Shown: piece after piece, positions 1 through 7,497 of the stretch
How the letters are laid out: the number at the start of each line of letters is the position of its first letter
Position numbering within the stretch: the first letter of the stretch is position 1
From: Asterionellopsis glacialis
Lineage: Eukaryota > Bacillariophyta > Plagiogrammaphyceae > Rhaphoneidales > Asterionellopsidaceae
Reading direction: 5' to 3'
Length of the DNA stretch: 10,784 bases
Assembly (NCBI GenBank): GCA_014885115.2
Contig: WKLE02002859.1
Coordinates: 1-10,784 of the forward strand
The notes under the pieces: model-generated
The model's input: only the letters and a program-made list of their open reading frames with translations
Told to the model about the DNA's origin: nothing
Database searches by the model: none
Position numbers and translations under genes: made by a program

Positions 1-746
1 GCAGGAGAACGCGTACCCGCTTCCATGAAGCAAGTGATATTTGACAGAATTTTCAAATAATCTTCTTCCTGTAAGCCGTGTATCGACTGATCGATGAGAT
101 CACAGCTTTGTTGGGATAAACGAACAAGTAGAGCCACTAACAATCCTAGATTTTCACGCGACTTGTCGAACTGGCACAATTCGTAATAGATTTGCGCTTC
201 ATTGTTCAGAGCTGCCAAAAGGATTAACCAAACTTCGTGGTTTCCAGCCTTGTCTTTCTGTAAGAGTTGGCGAGCAAATTTATATTGTTGAAGTGCTTGT
301 TGAAGCTTTGAGAAATGTTTCTTGTTGGAATTATCTGCCATTGCTAAAAGGTGAATAGCTAAGGCATTGTTGTATACTAACCGAGCAGCAACTGTCACTT
401 GTAGATGTTCTAAAGAGGCGAGAAAATCCCGTTCCGTATTGGCGATGATCCGTGTAGTATGGCTAGGGATCTCGAACGACGAGAAAGAAATGTCCAAGCC
501 ATTAATATTGGCCTGATTGCGTCCTTTTCTAGGACTGCATTGATGACCCATTCGAAGAGTTTCTCTCAAAGACTCAATATGTATTCTGTTAGTAATTGAA
601 ATAGGTTGTTCTCCTTTGGTGTCCAAACAAAGCATATTTATGGCGTCGCCTAGAAGCTTACGTGCTTCATCATGGTATCCATCATTAAGCAACTTGCAGG
701 CCACGTTATTCATTTCAATTGTAACCATCGTGGTTGCGGTGATCAT
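1..746 (-). CDS. TPR-like helical repeat protein, 3' end cut by the window edge
   Basis: The minus-strand frame is open from an ATG at 746 to position 1 (248 codons), so only the C-terminal end is missing. It is a paralogue of the protein at 2515-3312. Both start with a helix pair ending in GxYHDxA (here residues about 11-35, LLNDGYHDEAR). Both then have a variable Ser/Asn-rich stretch, a repeat around residues 119-165 (LVYNNALAIHLLAM, then LQQALQQYKFARQLL) and one around 172-206 (LNNEAQIYYELCQFDKSREN). The tail EEDYLKILSN followed by TRSP resembles the end of this family as I know it from diatom proteins, so probably only a few residues are lost. ATGs at 728 and 713 are alternative starts; the repeat homology begins near the latter. 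TPR-type repeats bind proteins, but no specific role, signal peptide or membrane segment is visible. Confidence 0.75.
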   Translation of the reverse strand, partial: MITATTMVTIEMNNVACKLLNDGYHDEARKLLGDAINMLCLDTKGEQPISITNRIHIESLRETLRMGHQCSPRKGRNQANINGLDISFSSFEIPSHTTRIIANTERDFLASLEHLQVTVAARLVYNNALAIHLLAMADNSNKKHFSKLQQALQQYKFARQLLQKDKAGNHEVWLILLAALNNEAQIYYELCQFDKSRENLGLLVALLVRLSQQSCDLIDQSIHGLQEEDYLKILSNITCFMEAGTRSP

Positions 747-1462
747 CCTGCTTGAAAACGGAAACGAGAGCAATGAAAAAATATTTGCGAATGGAGCGAG
801 GATGAACAAAAACTTGAACAATGATACCGTAAGGAAGAAGTAATATGTCAATATTGCAGATAAGTTTTGTCGTACTTTATTGTAGGTGGAACCTGCCGAA
901 GTCCCGAAACACCTTGAATGGTGGAATCTTTTTGCAGTAGTAAAACAAAGAAGAATTATATACCGAACCAAAAAAAAAGAATCTGCTTCCGCATTCGATA
1001 CAAGTAGTAGACCATTCCTGGTACAGAACAAAAAATACAGTAATTATAAAGAAATGATTTCCAATCCACATTTTAAGAGGAAGCATTATTATTTTGTTGA
1101 ATGTAAAGAAGAATTTGCCGGACATGGAATATATTTTAGGACAAATAATAATTTATATGAGTTAAAGTCTCAGCATTGGACTAGCTTGCAGGTAAAAAAG
1201 GGAAGAATTCTTTAAAGATATTTATCAGAAACCAAACATAATGTTCTAGATTCAGTTTTTTCAGGTACTGGACTTCTACCGGTAGGGGAAAAAAGAGTTC
1301 TCTGGTGCAAATCATGACCTCCAATCGAGAGATCAAATTAGCATGGTGCGTTTTACGCTGCAACAAGGATGATGAGTCAAAATAAGATAGGGGTTATATA
1401 TTAGTACCTTGTAAGCTACATACAGAAAAAAGATACACGTCAGCTCTGTACCAGGTATTGCG

Positions 1463-1602
1463 ACGTCATCAATTCTTTCCACGATCTAACAAAAGATGCG
1501 AAAAACAGATGGTGAGTATCTCTGCAGTAGATGACATAATATAATTTATATGCAGTGTAAACATTAAAAGCAGATGGAAAGTAGTATCTCTCAGGATGAC
1601 GT
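1463..1602. promoter_or_regulatory. CRE/CCRE-like hexamers in the divergent spacer
   Basis: ACGTCA occurs at 1463-1468 (within GCGACGTCATC) and TGACGT at 1597-1602 (within GGATGACGTAATG). The equivalent places in the other repeat copies read TGACATAA and CGACGCAT. TGACGT and ACGTCA are the cores of CRE-type bZIP sites and match the CO2/cAMP-responsive hexamers described for diatom promoters. Six-base matches arise by chance, so this is a suggestion only. Confidence 0.25.
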
Positions 1603-1748
1603 AATGAATTTATATGCAGTGTAAAGTAATAATGATGAAACCAATAAGGATGATTCATTTTTTGATTCAACAAAAAATGAGAAAAACAGATGGTTAGTTT
1701 TCTTGGCAGTCGACGCATTGATATTTACTATGCAGTATAAAGTAAAAA
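1501..1748. repeat. Three-copy degenerate repeat of about 65 bp
   Basis: Three related units lie at about 1501-1565, 1566-1628 and 1682-1748. Each opens with (A)AAAxCAGATGG and closes with ATGCAGTGTAAA or ATGCAGTATAAA. The first two share the middle GTATCTCT...GATGAC(A/G)TAAT...AATTTATATGCAGTGTAAA. A 53-bp insert (about 1629-1681, containing GGATGATTCATTTTTTGATTC) separates copies two and three. The units lie in the spacer between two divergent paralogues, so they could be repeated regulatory units or a minisatellite. Confidence 0.7.
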
Positions 1749-2514
1749 AAATTGCATATTGTAAACTCATATTTCTCGCGTTTATCATTTTTTTACGGCC
1801 ATGTCTCTTGCCCGACTTGATTAAATAAAAATAGAAAAGAACAGAAAAGAAAACAAGAACAAAATGGAGCTACTGTCGTGGCTTCCAATATATATATATA
1901 AAGGGTTCATAATCACTTTTCACACCATCTCTAGGAGCACCATGTTGCATGCATAATTATTAATTTTAGAGGGGGCACTCTTTTCACTGTTTTCCATCGT
2001 ACCTGTATCATTGTACCTATCAATTTTTACTGAATTGCGTAAAAAGAAAATACATCCATTTTTTAAAATCTTGAAAAGTATTCAGATTAGACTAGACCAA
2101 CTTTGAAAAGGCCTTGCTCAATTTTTTTAATTTTCATCAGCTGTTGCAAAAACATCTACGGTATACAGAAAAATATATGTATACCCTGATAGTGATTTCA
2201 CTAGGTACAGTTATTTTTTATACTTGTAGTATTCATAATTCTTGCCATCATATAATCTTGGCAAGAAGCGACAGCAATACAAGACGGACAGATCTTTCAC
2301 AAAGATACTTAATGGAGATTTTCTACACATTCACAATTCCTGAATTCGCTTTTACGAGTAGATTATTTTTGTGACCCAGTTGGTCGTAAAGTTTTCCCAT
2401 AATTTCTATAAACTGCTAGTCCAAGGCCAACTTGTAAACTACATTCTGAAATCGATGATATCGAATTTCGCACTCTTCCGTGTACAATAAAGGCATCATA
2501 TCATCTCTTTGAAA

Positions 2515-3312
2515 ATGATAGATACCATTATCAATCTAAATGATCGTGCTGTTGCTATACTTCGAGCTGGCCTTTACCACGATGCCATTACGATATGGAG
2601 AACAGCTATTCCCATCTTTTCTCAGTCACGGAACACAGTTGGTACAGAGATTTCACTTCAATGGGTCGATGATTCTTTTTCAACACAACTTCGACAACAT
2701 GGGCCCTTTATCATGCATTCTTCTCCTCTGACTATAGTAAAAAAGTCTACGCCAGATATTGTAGTTACTCCGTCGACCCAAGAAATAGAAAAAGACAAGA
2801 ACAACAACGAGACCAATGCTCTTGGTACAAAAACAAGGATAATTACAACAGTTTTGATGTACAATTTGTCCTTGTCCATTCATTGTCTGGCTTTGAATCA
2901 TCAAAGCGTAAATAATGACGATCGAGTTGGATCCTTATTGTCATCAGCTCTAACTTTGTATAAACAAGCAAGGGCATTCTGGGTACAGCTTCCACAATAT
3001 CTTAGGATGGACGTGGCCTTATTGAATAATGTAGGACTTATATATCACAATCTTGGCAGACACGATTTATCTATATTGTGCTTCCAAAGGATGGAAAGTC
3101 TCATGCCAAAACTGTTAAAATTGCAACGACGAGAACAACAAATCTCACAAGAAGAAGACAACACCATTCCAACATTGATGGTAGATCCAATTCACGAACA
3201 TTCTCGCCCGTCCAAGCAACAAAAAAGTGCTCCGGGTACGATTGAGATTGTGCATGAAATGGCATTGAATATTCTTTCATTGAAATCTCCTTGCCATGCA
3301 AGTGTTGCATGA
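2515..3312 (+). CDS. TPR-like helical repeat protein, complete (265 aa)
   Basis: The frame starts at the ATG at 2515; the in-frame TTG two codons earlier is not a likely eukaryotic start. It ends at TGA 3310-3312. Three helical-repeat blocks are visible: residues about 8-35 (NDRAVAILRAGLYHDAI), about 112-155 (VLMYNLSLSIHCLAL, then LLSSALTLYKQARAF) and about 166-197 (LLNNVGLIYHNLGRHDLSIL). The NN-G-IYxxLG-xxxxxxxCF pattern of the last block is typical of TPR units. A polar linker rich in K, N, D and T (about 80-108) and a Q/E-rich stretch near 208-220 separate the blocks. The C-terminus SLKSPCHASVA aligns with the end of the minus-strand paralogue at 1-746. No targeting sequence or membrane helix is seen. 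The likely role is protein-protein interaction; partners are unknown. No intron is needed to read it. Confidence 0.75.
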   Translation: MIDTIINLNDRAVAILRAGLYHDAITIWRTAIPIFSQSRNTVGTEISLQWVDDSFSTQLRQHGPFIMHSSPLTIVKKSTPDIVVTPSTQEIEKDKNNNETNALGTKTRIITTVLMYNLSLSIHCLALNHQSVNNDDRVGSLLSSALTLYKQARAFWVQLPQYLRMDVALLNNVGLIYHNLGRHDLSILCFQRMESLMPKLLKLQRREQQISQEEDNTIPTLMVDPIHEHSRPSKQQKSAPGTIEIVHEMALNILSLKSPCHASVA

Positions 3313-3732
3313 AAACTACTAACTGTTTTCCAATCAGGAGGTACTGTAATACCGGTACCGCTCTTCGAAACTTGTTAAATCTACACGGACAGAAGAAACG
3401 AATCGACGTAAATAATACTGTATATTTTAATTTTAAACTAAACATTGTGATTTGTTTTACACATTTCATTCAATTTCAATTTTTAACGTAATATAGTTAG
3501 TCCTCTACTACTTCTAGACACAGGGAAAAACCTGGTCACAGAGACAAATAATTCCTGCGAATAACTCTCTAGATTAATTTGGGTGGCATAGTCTACCTCT
3601 ACCACAAGGTTACTGTACAGCCATGCGCACCGCACTTCTTTGTATGTCTTCGTCTCACTCTAACTACGGTACTTACCAGCACAACTAGCTAGAGAGACAA
3701 CTTTTGGAATTGCCCATCATACCGTACTAGGA

Positions 3733-3748
3733 CCTACAGTACTGTAGG
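3733..3748. repeat. Perfect 16-bp palindrome CCTACAGTACTGTAGG
   Basis: The two 8-base halves are exact reverse complements with no spacer. Its right half, ACTGTAGGAT, recurs at 3926-3935. It could be a dimer binding site or chance. Confidence 0.6.
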
Positions 3749-3881
3749 ATGTTGCTTTTACTTCAAAGTTGCTCTCTATCTCCCTCTGAGAGAATGCGAA
3801 TAATCCAACACGCCCTTACTTTTTTAATATTGTGAGTGAGAATTTAATGTCGTTCAAAGTTCCTCGCTACGCAATCTGTGA

Positions 3882-3925
3882 GTGGAGAATCCGAATTTTT
3901 TAAGTTGCGTGTGGAGAATCCGAAT
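3882..3925. repeat. 15-bp direct repeat GTGGAGAATCCGAAT
   Basis: Identical copies sit at 3882-3896 and 3911-3925, 29 bp apart start to start, upstream of the DGQHR gene. The role is unknown. Confidence 0.7.
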
Positions 3926-4489
3926 ACTGTAGGATGCCATTTTTTTATATATCTTTGAGAGAACCCTATGCTCAAAACACGATTAGACTTCGGAGTCGTA
4001 TCGTTTGTGCATGGAAACTAAACACTTCTAATCGTTCCTACTTATCTCATAATTGATTCGCTCTCTCGAGCGAGAGAAGAAATTTTAAAATTTTAAAAAT
4101 GTTTCTTGCCGTCGTCCGTTTCAGATTCCCTCCGACCCCGCATTATCCTTTATCATACCGCGCCAACCATTGTCCATCGCGTATAGTAGGATTGGTGCTG
4201 GTAGAAGTTCCTACAGACACAGGCGTAGCATATCCATCTTGAAGCACCCCGTGTTATTCTTCTGGCTTGCTCAGAATGAGACCGCCGAAGAGAGGTAAGC
4301 ATCAACAAGTGTAAGAGACAGAAGAGACCACAGACCCTCAAGAACACAACGGCGTCTCAGCAATCCAATACAGACTGCATCACAGCACAGCACACCACAC
4401 TATAGACCAGTCCTACAAACTGTCCAGGCAGTCCATACGTAAACGCTGCATTCTCTTGTCTTCCAAGGGAAAAAAAATTAAATTAAAAA

Positions 4490-5944
4490 ATGGTATTGTC
4501 ATCCGCTTTAGTGGCCACTTCAGCATCTTCTTCCTCCTCCTCTAGGATGATTCGTATTATGGCAAATGCGGCGGCAACAAGTAAACGAATTACAGCAATA
4601 CCTGCAGTCATGCCAATGTTCCAGCAACAACCACAACAACGGAAGTTTGCAACGAACTCCCAAAAGAAAGACAAAAGTAACAATGACACATCTTTTTTTG
4701 CAAATTTACGTTGGAAGGCAGCGGAAGTGTTGACAGCATCCCTGGAAGAATCTGAAAAACATAAACTATTGGAAAATTTGAATGCTGTTCCAAAAGCAGA
4801 ACAACAACAACAACAACAACAACAACAACCGGACAAGGTCGGAGCAAAGAAAGAAGAAGAAGAAGAAGACGATCTTCTTGCGAAAAGTATCGGTGAAGCC
4901 GTAGCTGCAGCACGTGCCCAAGAAGCTCAAGAAAATCAATCCAAATGGGAACGTGAAAAGGCATCCATTATGAAACAAGCCGAAGAAGCTGCCATGGCAC
5001 GTGTGGAAAATGAATTACGAATTCAGGAACGACGATTAGCCTTGGAGAAATGGGAACGTGAGTTAAAACAAGAAGAACAAGAACAAGAAGGAAACGCCCA
5101 GAAAGAAATTGTAAAGGAAGCAGAACTCGTCAACGAAAATACGAATAATGCTAGTGTAGAAATTGTACAAGATGATGATGATCACCACCCAGTATTAGGA
5201 CCTGCATTGATTGATTTAGGTCATAAACGTATACATATTGTATCAGCTCAAGCATTGGCATCTATACCTATATGGAAAAAACAACGTATTTATCGTCATG
5301 AACGTGCCAAAATAATGGCCAATGATAAGTTGAAAACTGTGGGTTTAGGGTTACCAGGTATTATTGCCTTGCATGAAAACGAACAAGGTAAATTATCTAT
5401 TTTAGATGGACAACATCGTGTAGGGATGATGACAATTTTGGATGAATTATTAGAAGTGAAACAAGATGGATCTGTTGTCACCAACTCGAGTTTTGATTTG
5501 AATCGTATTCTGGTGGAAGTATTCCCTCACACGGCCGATACTAATTTTACCGCCCAAGATATATTTACGGAAATTAATAAGGCAGAACCTGTCAAATTGG
5601 TCGATATGCCGGGTGTAGCCAGTAAGACACATCGAAAACTTATTACTGACACGGCTGCGAAATTAAAAGATACCTTCCCAGATATGTTTAAACCAAGTCA
5701 AAATTGCCGTGCCCCTCATGTGAACATTGATAATTTACGTGATGCTCTATTTGCATCAGACGTACTCAAACGACATTCCATCAAGAGTCAAAAAGCATTC
5801 ATGACATGGATTATGGATCAAAATGAATCACTCAAAGTTAAATTTGAAAAAGAACCACCTACGAATGCCAGTAAAACAGCCTATGCCAAGGCTATCAAAT
5901 ATAATTTCTTTTTGGGACTTGAATCATCTTGGCTGTACAATTAA
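4490..5944 (+). CDS. DGQHR-domain (ParB/DndB-like) protein with predicted mitochondrial presequence
   Basis: A single open frame of 484 residues from the ATG at 4490. Residues 1-53 contain no acidic residue, are rich in Ser, Ala and Arg, and end in RKF|AT (51-55), which fits an R-3 type mitochondrial processing site. Then come a polar region with a nine-residue Gln tract and a Glu/Asp run (about 105-125), and a charged coiled coil (about 135-205). The C-terminal domain (about 240-440) has the layout of ParB/DndB-like DGQHR proteins: IHIVSAQALASIPIW, WKKQRIYRHERAK, the signature LDGQHRVGMM (D306-R310), then EVFPH, IFTEINKAEPV and CRAPHVNIDNL. Families with this domain act on DNA or nucleotides in bacteria (the DNA phosphorothioation regulator DndB, ParB CTPase/nuclease relatives) and occur in large DNA viruses. 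What this copy does is not known; a role in mitochondrial nucleic-acid metabolism is inference. Its 3' end faces the HEPN gene across 64 bp. Confidence 0.85.
   Translation: MVLSSALVATSASSSSSSRMIRIMANAAATSKRITAIPAVMPMFQQQPQQRKFATNSQKKDKSNNDTSFFANLRWKAAEVLTASLEESEKHKLLENLNAVPKAEQQQQQQQQQPDKVGAKKEEEEEDDLLAKSIGEAVAAARAQEAQENQSKWEREKASIMKQAEEAAMARVENELRIQERRLALEKWERELKQEEQEQEGNAQKEIVKEAELVNENTNNASVEIVQDDDDHHPVLGPALIDLGHKRIHIVSAQALASIPIWKKQRIYRHERAKIMANDKLKTVGLGLPGIIALHENEQGKLSILDGQHRVGMMTILDELLEVKQDGSVVTNSSFDLNRILVEVFPHTADTNFTAQDIFTEINKAEPVKLVDMPGVASKTHRKLITDTAAKLKDTFPDMFKPSQNCRAPHVNIDNLRDALFASDVLKRHSIKSQKAFMTWIMDQNESLKVKFEKEPPTNASKTAYAKAIKYNFFLGLESSWLYN
4802..4828 (+). repeat. CAA trinucleotide run coding a nine-Gln tract
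   Basis: Nine perfect CAA codons follow a GAA codon. A GAA/GAG-type run coding acidic residues follows at about 4849-4871. Such tracts vary in length between alleles and lie in the linker before the coiled coil. Confidence 0.9.
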
Positions 5945-6008
5945 TCATTAAAATGTATTTTTTTTCGGGAGATTTCAGTTTATATATTTTTTAGTTGTAG
6001 ATGTGCTT
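5945..6008. terminator. Shared 3' region of two convergent genes
   Basis: Only 64 bp separate the TAA of the DGQHR gene from the stop of the minus-strand HEPN gene. The stretch is AT-rich (ATTAAAATG, T8, TATATATTTTTT) and must hold or border the 3'-end signals of both. Their 3' UTRs probably overlap, which could allow antisense pairing. No single poly(A) signal can be assigned with confidence. Confidence 0.4.
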
Positions 6009-6527
6009 TTACGAAATAATACACGAAGAATCTCCTCCTGATCTTTCCTTTAACTTTTGTTTAAGTTCTCTTTCCACAGATTCATATGATTTGGCAAACC
6101 CTACACGATCTGGGAGTTCATTGAAATCATGTTGATGAACTAGTTTGTTTCGTACTTTAAAAAAAGGGACAACATAATGTTAAAAATACGAGTATTATAC
6201 ACAGACAAGGAACACACAGGTAAGGAGAGACATTTGTAATGCATTGAATCCAAAAAATATCACTCTACCCGCAGTTTGTGTATCACGGAAATCATATCCT
6301 AATAACGTACATGTGACAAGATATCGCATTTTTTTAACCGTTTCATTCGACAATCGTTCTGTAGATTGAACATGTGTTATTTTATCATGTAATCCAATTT
6401 GTTTTCCAGATGGTGCGTTAAAACTTTTTTCCAATAAATGTTCAAGATCTTTCGTTGCACGAATCACTAATTCAAAATCGTTTTTATATTGTTGATACGA
6501 TGATGTTGTGGAATAACCTGCACCCAT
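6009..6527 (-). CDS. Spliced small HEPN/DUF4145-like protein with myristoylation and CaaX signals
   Basis: Exon 1 is 6527-6311 and exon 2 is 6154-6009, joined across a 156-nt intron to give 120 residues. The fold pattern matches HEPN/DUF4145-like proteins: a helix with ATKDLEHLLEKSF (about 24-36), then GLHDKI, LSNETVKKMRYLVT, and the signature RNKLVH (R74-H79), the R-N-x3-H form of the HEPN RNase motif. A final helix (about 88-110) follows. The N-terminus MGAGYS fits an N-myristoylation signal (Gly2, Ser6), and the last four residues CIIS form a CaaX box with Ser last, as preferred by farnesyltransferase. If both are used, the protein would be membrane-bound at each end. HEPN proteins are often RNases in defence, toxin-antitoxin and RNA-processing systems; some are non-catalytic. 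The motif is intact only after splicing. The function here is unknown. Confidence 0.8.
6155..6310 (-). other. GT-AG intron splitting the codon before the HEPN motif
   Basis: The donor reads CACAT|GTACGTTATT (intron begins at 6310) and the acceptor TTTTTTTAAAG|TACGAAAC (intron ends at 6155), with a T-rich tract before the AG. Splicing joins T with TA to make a Leu codon and restores MRYLVTLRNKLVH, which fits the family. The intron is phase 1 and can be read in frame for 38 codons before a stop at 6195-6197. Confidence 0.85.
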
Positions 6528-7074
6528 TTTATACTTTATGAAAACTATACTTTACTAGCTAGCCAGCAAACAGCAATGAGTTGCTCTTGTTCTAGCCAAC
6601 AAAACTTCGGTAACACACGGACGGTTCGACCCAATAGGATGACTCTCGATTTCTTGTGCAACACAGCACAGCTAAATCACTTTCCACAGATAAATCCTCT
6701 TCATCAAGGACTTGTCAAACACAGGTCCTACGTTACACTTTCTATGTGGAAGCTCATTGAAATCATTCCTTTTACCAGGTAAATCATACAGTAATGTTGA
6801 CAAACTGAAGTCGTCCTCTGCCTATAGGACCTACGCGAGTCCGAGAATACCTGGTACAATAATAATATTATTATTTATTACACTGTATGTAGGCCTCGTT
6901 CACTTCTCTTCTGTCTCTAAAGTCCTACTCCTCCATTTCGGAGGAGTCATTCTGTCGTTCGTCTCCGAAGATTTGTGCATGCGAAGGCCAGACTGGTTCA
7001 AAATTGTAGGAGTCTGGTTGATGGTCGGTTCTTCGACGATGGCGAAATTTCCACAGAGTCTCTGCTGACGTTTT
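6528..7074. other. Non-coding region upstream of the HEPN gene
   Basis: The first 100-200 bp should contain the HEPN gene promoter, although no clear element is visible. The longest plus-strand frame (6712-7068) opens with TTG and matches nothing I know. A strong hairpin lies at 6927-6947. No gene is supported. Confidence 0.5.
6927..6947. repeat. 8-bp stem hairpin
   Basis: ACTCCTCC and GGAGGAGT form a perfect 8-bp stem around the loop ATTTC. It is not followed by a T run. It may be a remnant of a mobile element or chance. Confidence 0.5.
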
Positions 7075-7127
7075 GAAAGGAAAAGAAGGGGAGAGAGAAA
7101 AGGGAAGGAAAAAAAGGGGGAAGAAAA
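7075..7127 (+). other. 53-nt uninterrupted polypurine tract
   Basis: Every base from 7075 to 7127 is A or G, with blocks such as AAGAAGGGGAGAGAG and AAAAAAAGGGGG. It ends 7 bp before an LTR-like start (TGTTGATATC at 7135). Retrotransposons carry a polypurine tract just upstream of their 3' LTR, so this fits the end of an LTR element. A simple purine-rich microsatellite is the alternative. Confidence 0.6.
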
Positions 7128-7134
7128 CAAGATC

Positions 7135-7265
7135 TGTTGATATCTTCATCAATTTTAGGAATATCAACTTACTTTTTGGTTTTAAAAAAAAAGATGTTCA
7201 TTCAATATGGATAAAGATCTGTATTTTGGTTTTTGTTCTAGTCCTGTTAGTTGCTGACTTATGAT
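7135..7265 (+). repeat. Direct repeat copy 1, about 130 bp
   Basis: It starts TGTTGATATCTTCATC and ends GTTGCTGACTTATGAT. It is about 85% identical by eye to 7617-7744, with the differences mostly in a poly-A stretch and scattered transitions. Confidence 0.85.
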
Positions 7266-7304
7266 CAAAAACATGAACTATGTATGTACAGTGCCCACAC
7301 GCAC

Positions 7305-7497
7305 CAATAAGCAACTTTGAGTTCCTTAGCTAAGCTTGAAATTTTGCCCTTTTTTAAAAGAAAGTTCAAGCTTGATTTTCAAAATTGTTTCTTATATGGC
7401 AGTAAAATTGGGGAAGAGATGGTAAACATTAAGATCTATTTATATTCTTTTGTATTTTTGAGGTCATAATTACGTTATAAAAAAAAGTTGCTTATTG
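7305..7497. repeat. 14-bp perfect inverted repeat flanking a hairpin
   Basis: CAATAAGCAACTTT at 7305-7318 is the exact reverse complement of AAAGTTGCTTATTG at 7484-7497. Just inside the left arm, AAGCTTGAA (7332-7340) pairs with TTCAAGCTT (7365-7373). A weaker AAGCTT hairpin (7499-7504 with 7532-7537) lies just outside the right arm. These lie within the LTR-like block and may be remnants of a nested element. Confidence 0.6.

Larger units (their letters stand above)
747..2514. other. Divergent intergenic spacer between the two TPR-like genes
   Basis: This stretch of about 1.77 kb separates two head-to-head paralogues and should hold both promoters. I see no convincing gene: the longest open frames lack ATG starts (the one at 886 opens with GTG, the one at 2114 with TTG), are AT-rich and resemble no family. 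It contains a TATA-like run TATATATATAAAG around 1891-1903, a three-copy repeat at 1501-1748 and CRE-like hexamers. The sequence just before the plus-strand gene is AT-rich with a short ACAATAAAG about 30 bp ahead of the ATG, which is not diagnostic. Confidence 0.6.
3313..4489. other. Intergenic region with small repeats, no gene seen
   Basis: About 1.18 kb between the TPR-like gene and the DGQHR gene. Open frames here are short and lack family resemblance. It holds a perfect 16-bp palindrome (3733-3748), a 15-bp direct repeat (3882-3896 and 3911-3925), a second copy of ACTGTAGGAT (3741-3750 and 3926-3935) and an inverted repeat TCTCTCG-AG-CGAGAGA at 4062-4077. The last 150 bp, rich in CA and then A, are probably the promoter and 5' leader of the plus-strand gene at 4490; no clear TATA box stands out. 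Confidence 0.55.

Noticed and set aside
886..1215. Plus-strand open frame of 109 codons in the divergent spacer
   Set aside because: It opens with GTG rather than ATG, is rich in Lys and Asn as expected from AT-rich DNA, and shows no family pattern.
4483..4964. Minus-strand frames rich in Cys, Val or Leu opposite the DGQHR gene
   Set aside because: They are shadows of the CAA and GAA repeats and of the real plus-strand coding frame.
6195..6527. Unspliced 110-residue minus-strand frame taken as the whole gene
   Set aside because: The family motif RNKLVH and a natural C-terminus appear only after removal of a GT-AG intron, so the spliced model is preferred. The unspliced form is kept only as a possible isoform.
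6623..6632. GGTTCGACCC, a tRNA B-box-like sequence
   Set aside because: The bases around it do not form a T-stem, no acceptor stem pairs, and no well-placed A box precedes it, so no tRNA is called.
6712..7068. Plus-strand frame of 118 codons with a hydrophobic middle
   Set aside because: It starts with TTG, overlaps a hairpin and lies next to repeats. The hydrophobic stretch follows from T-rich sequence, and no domain is visible.
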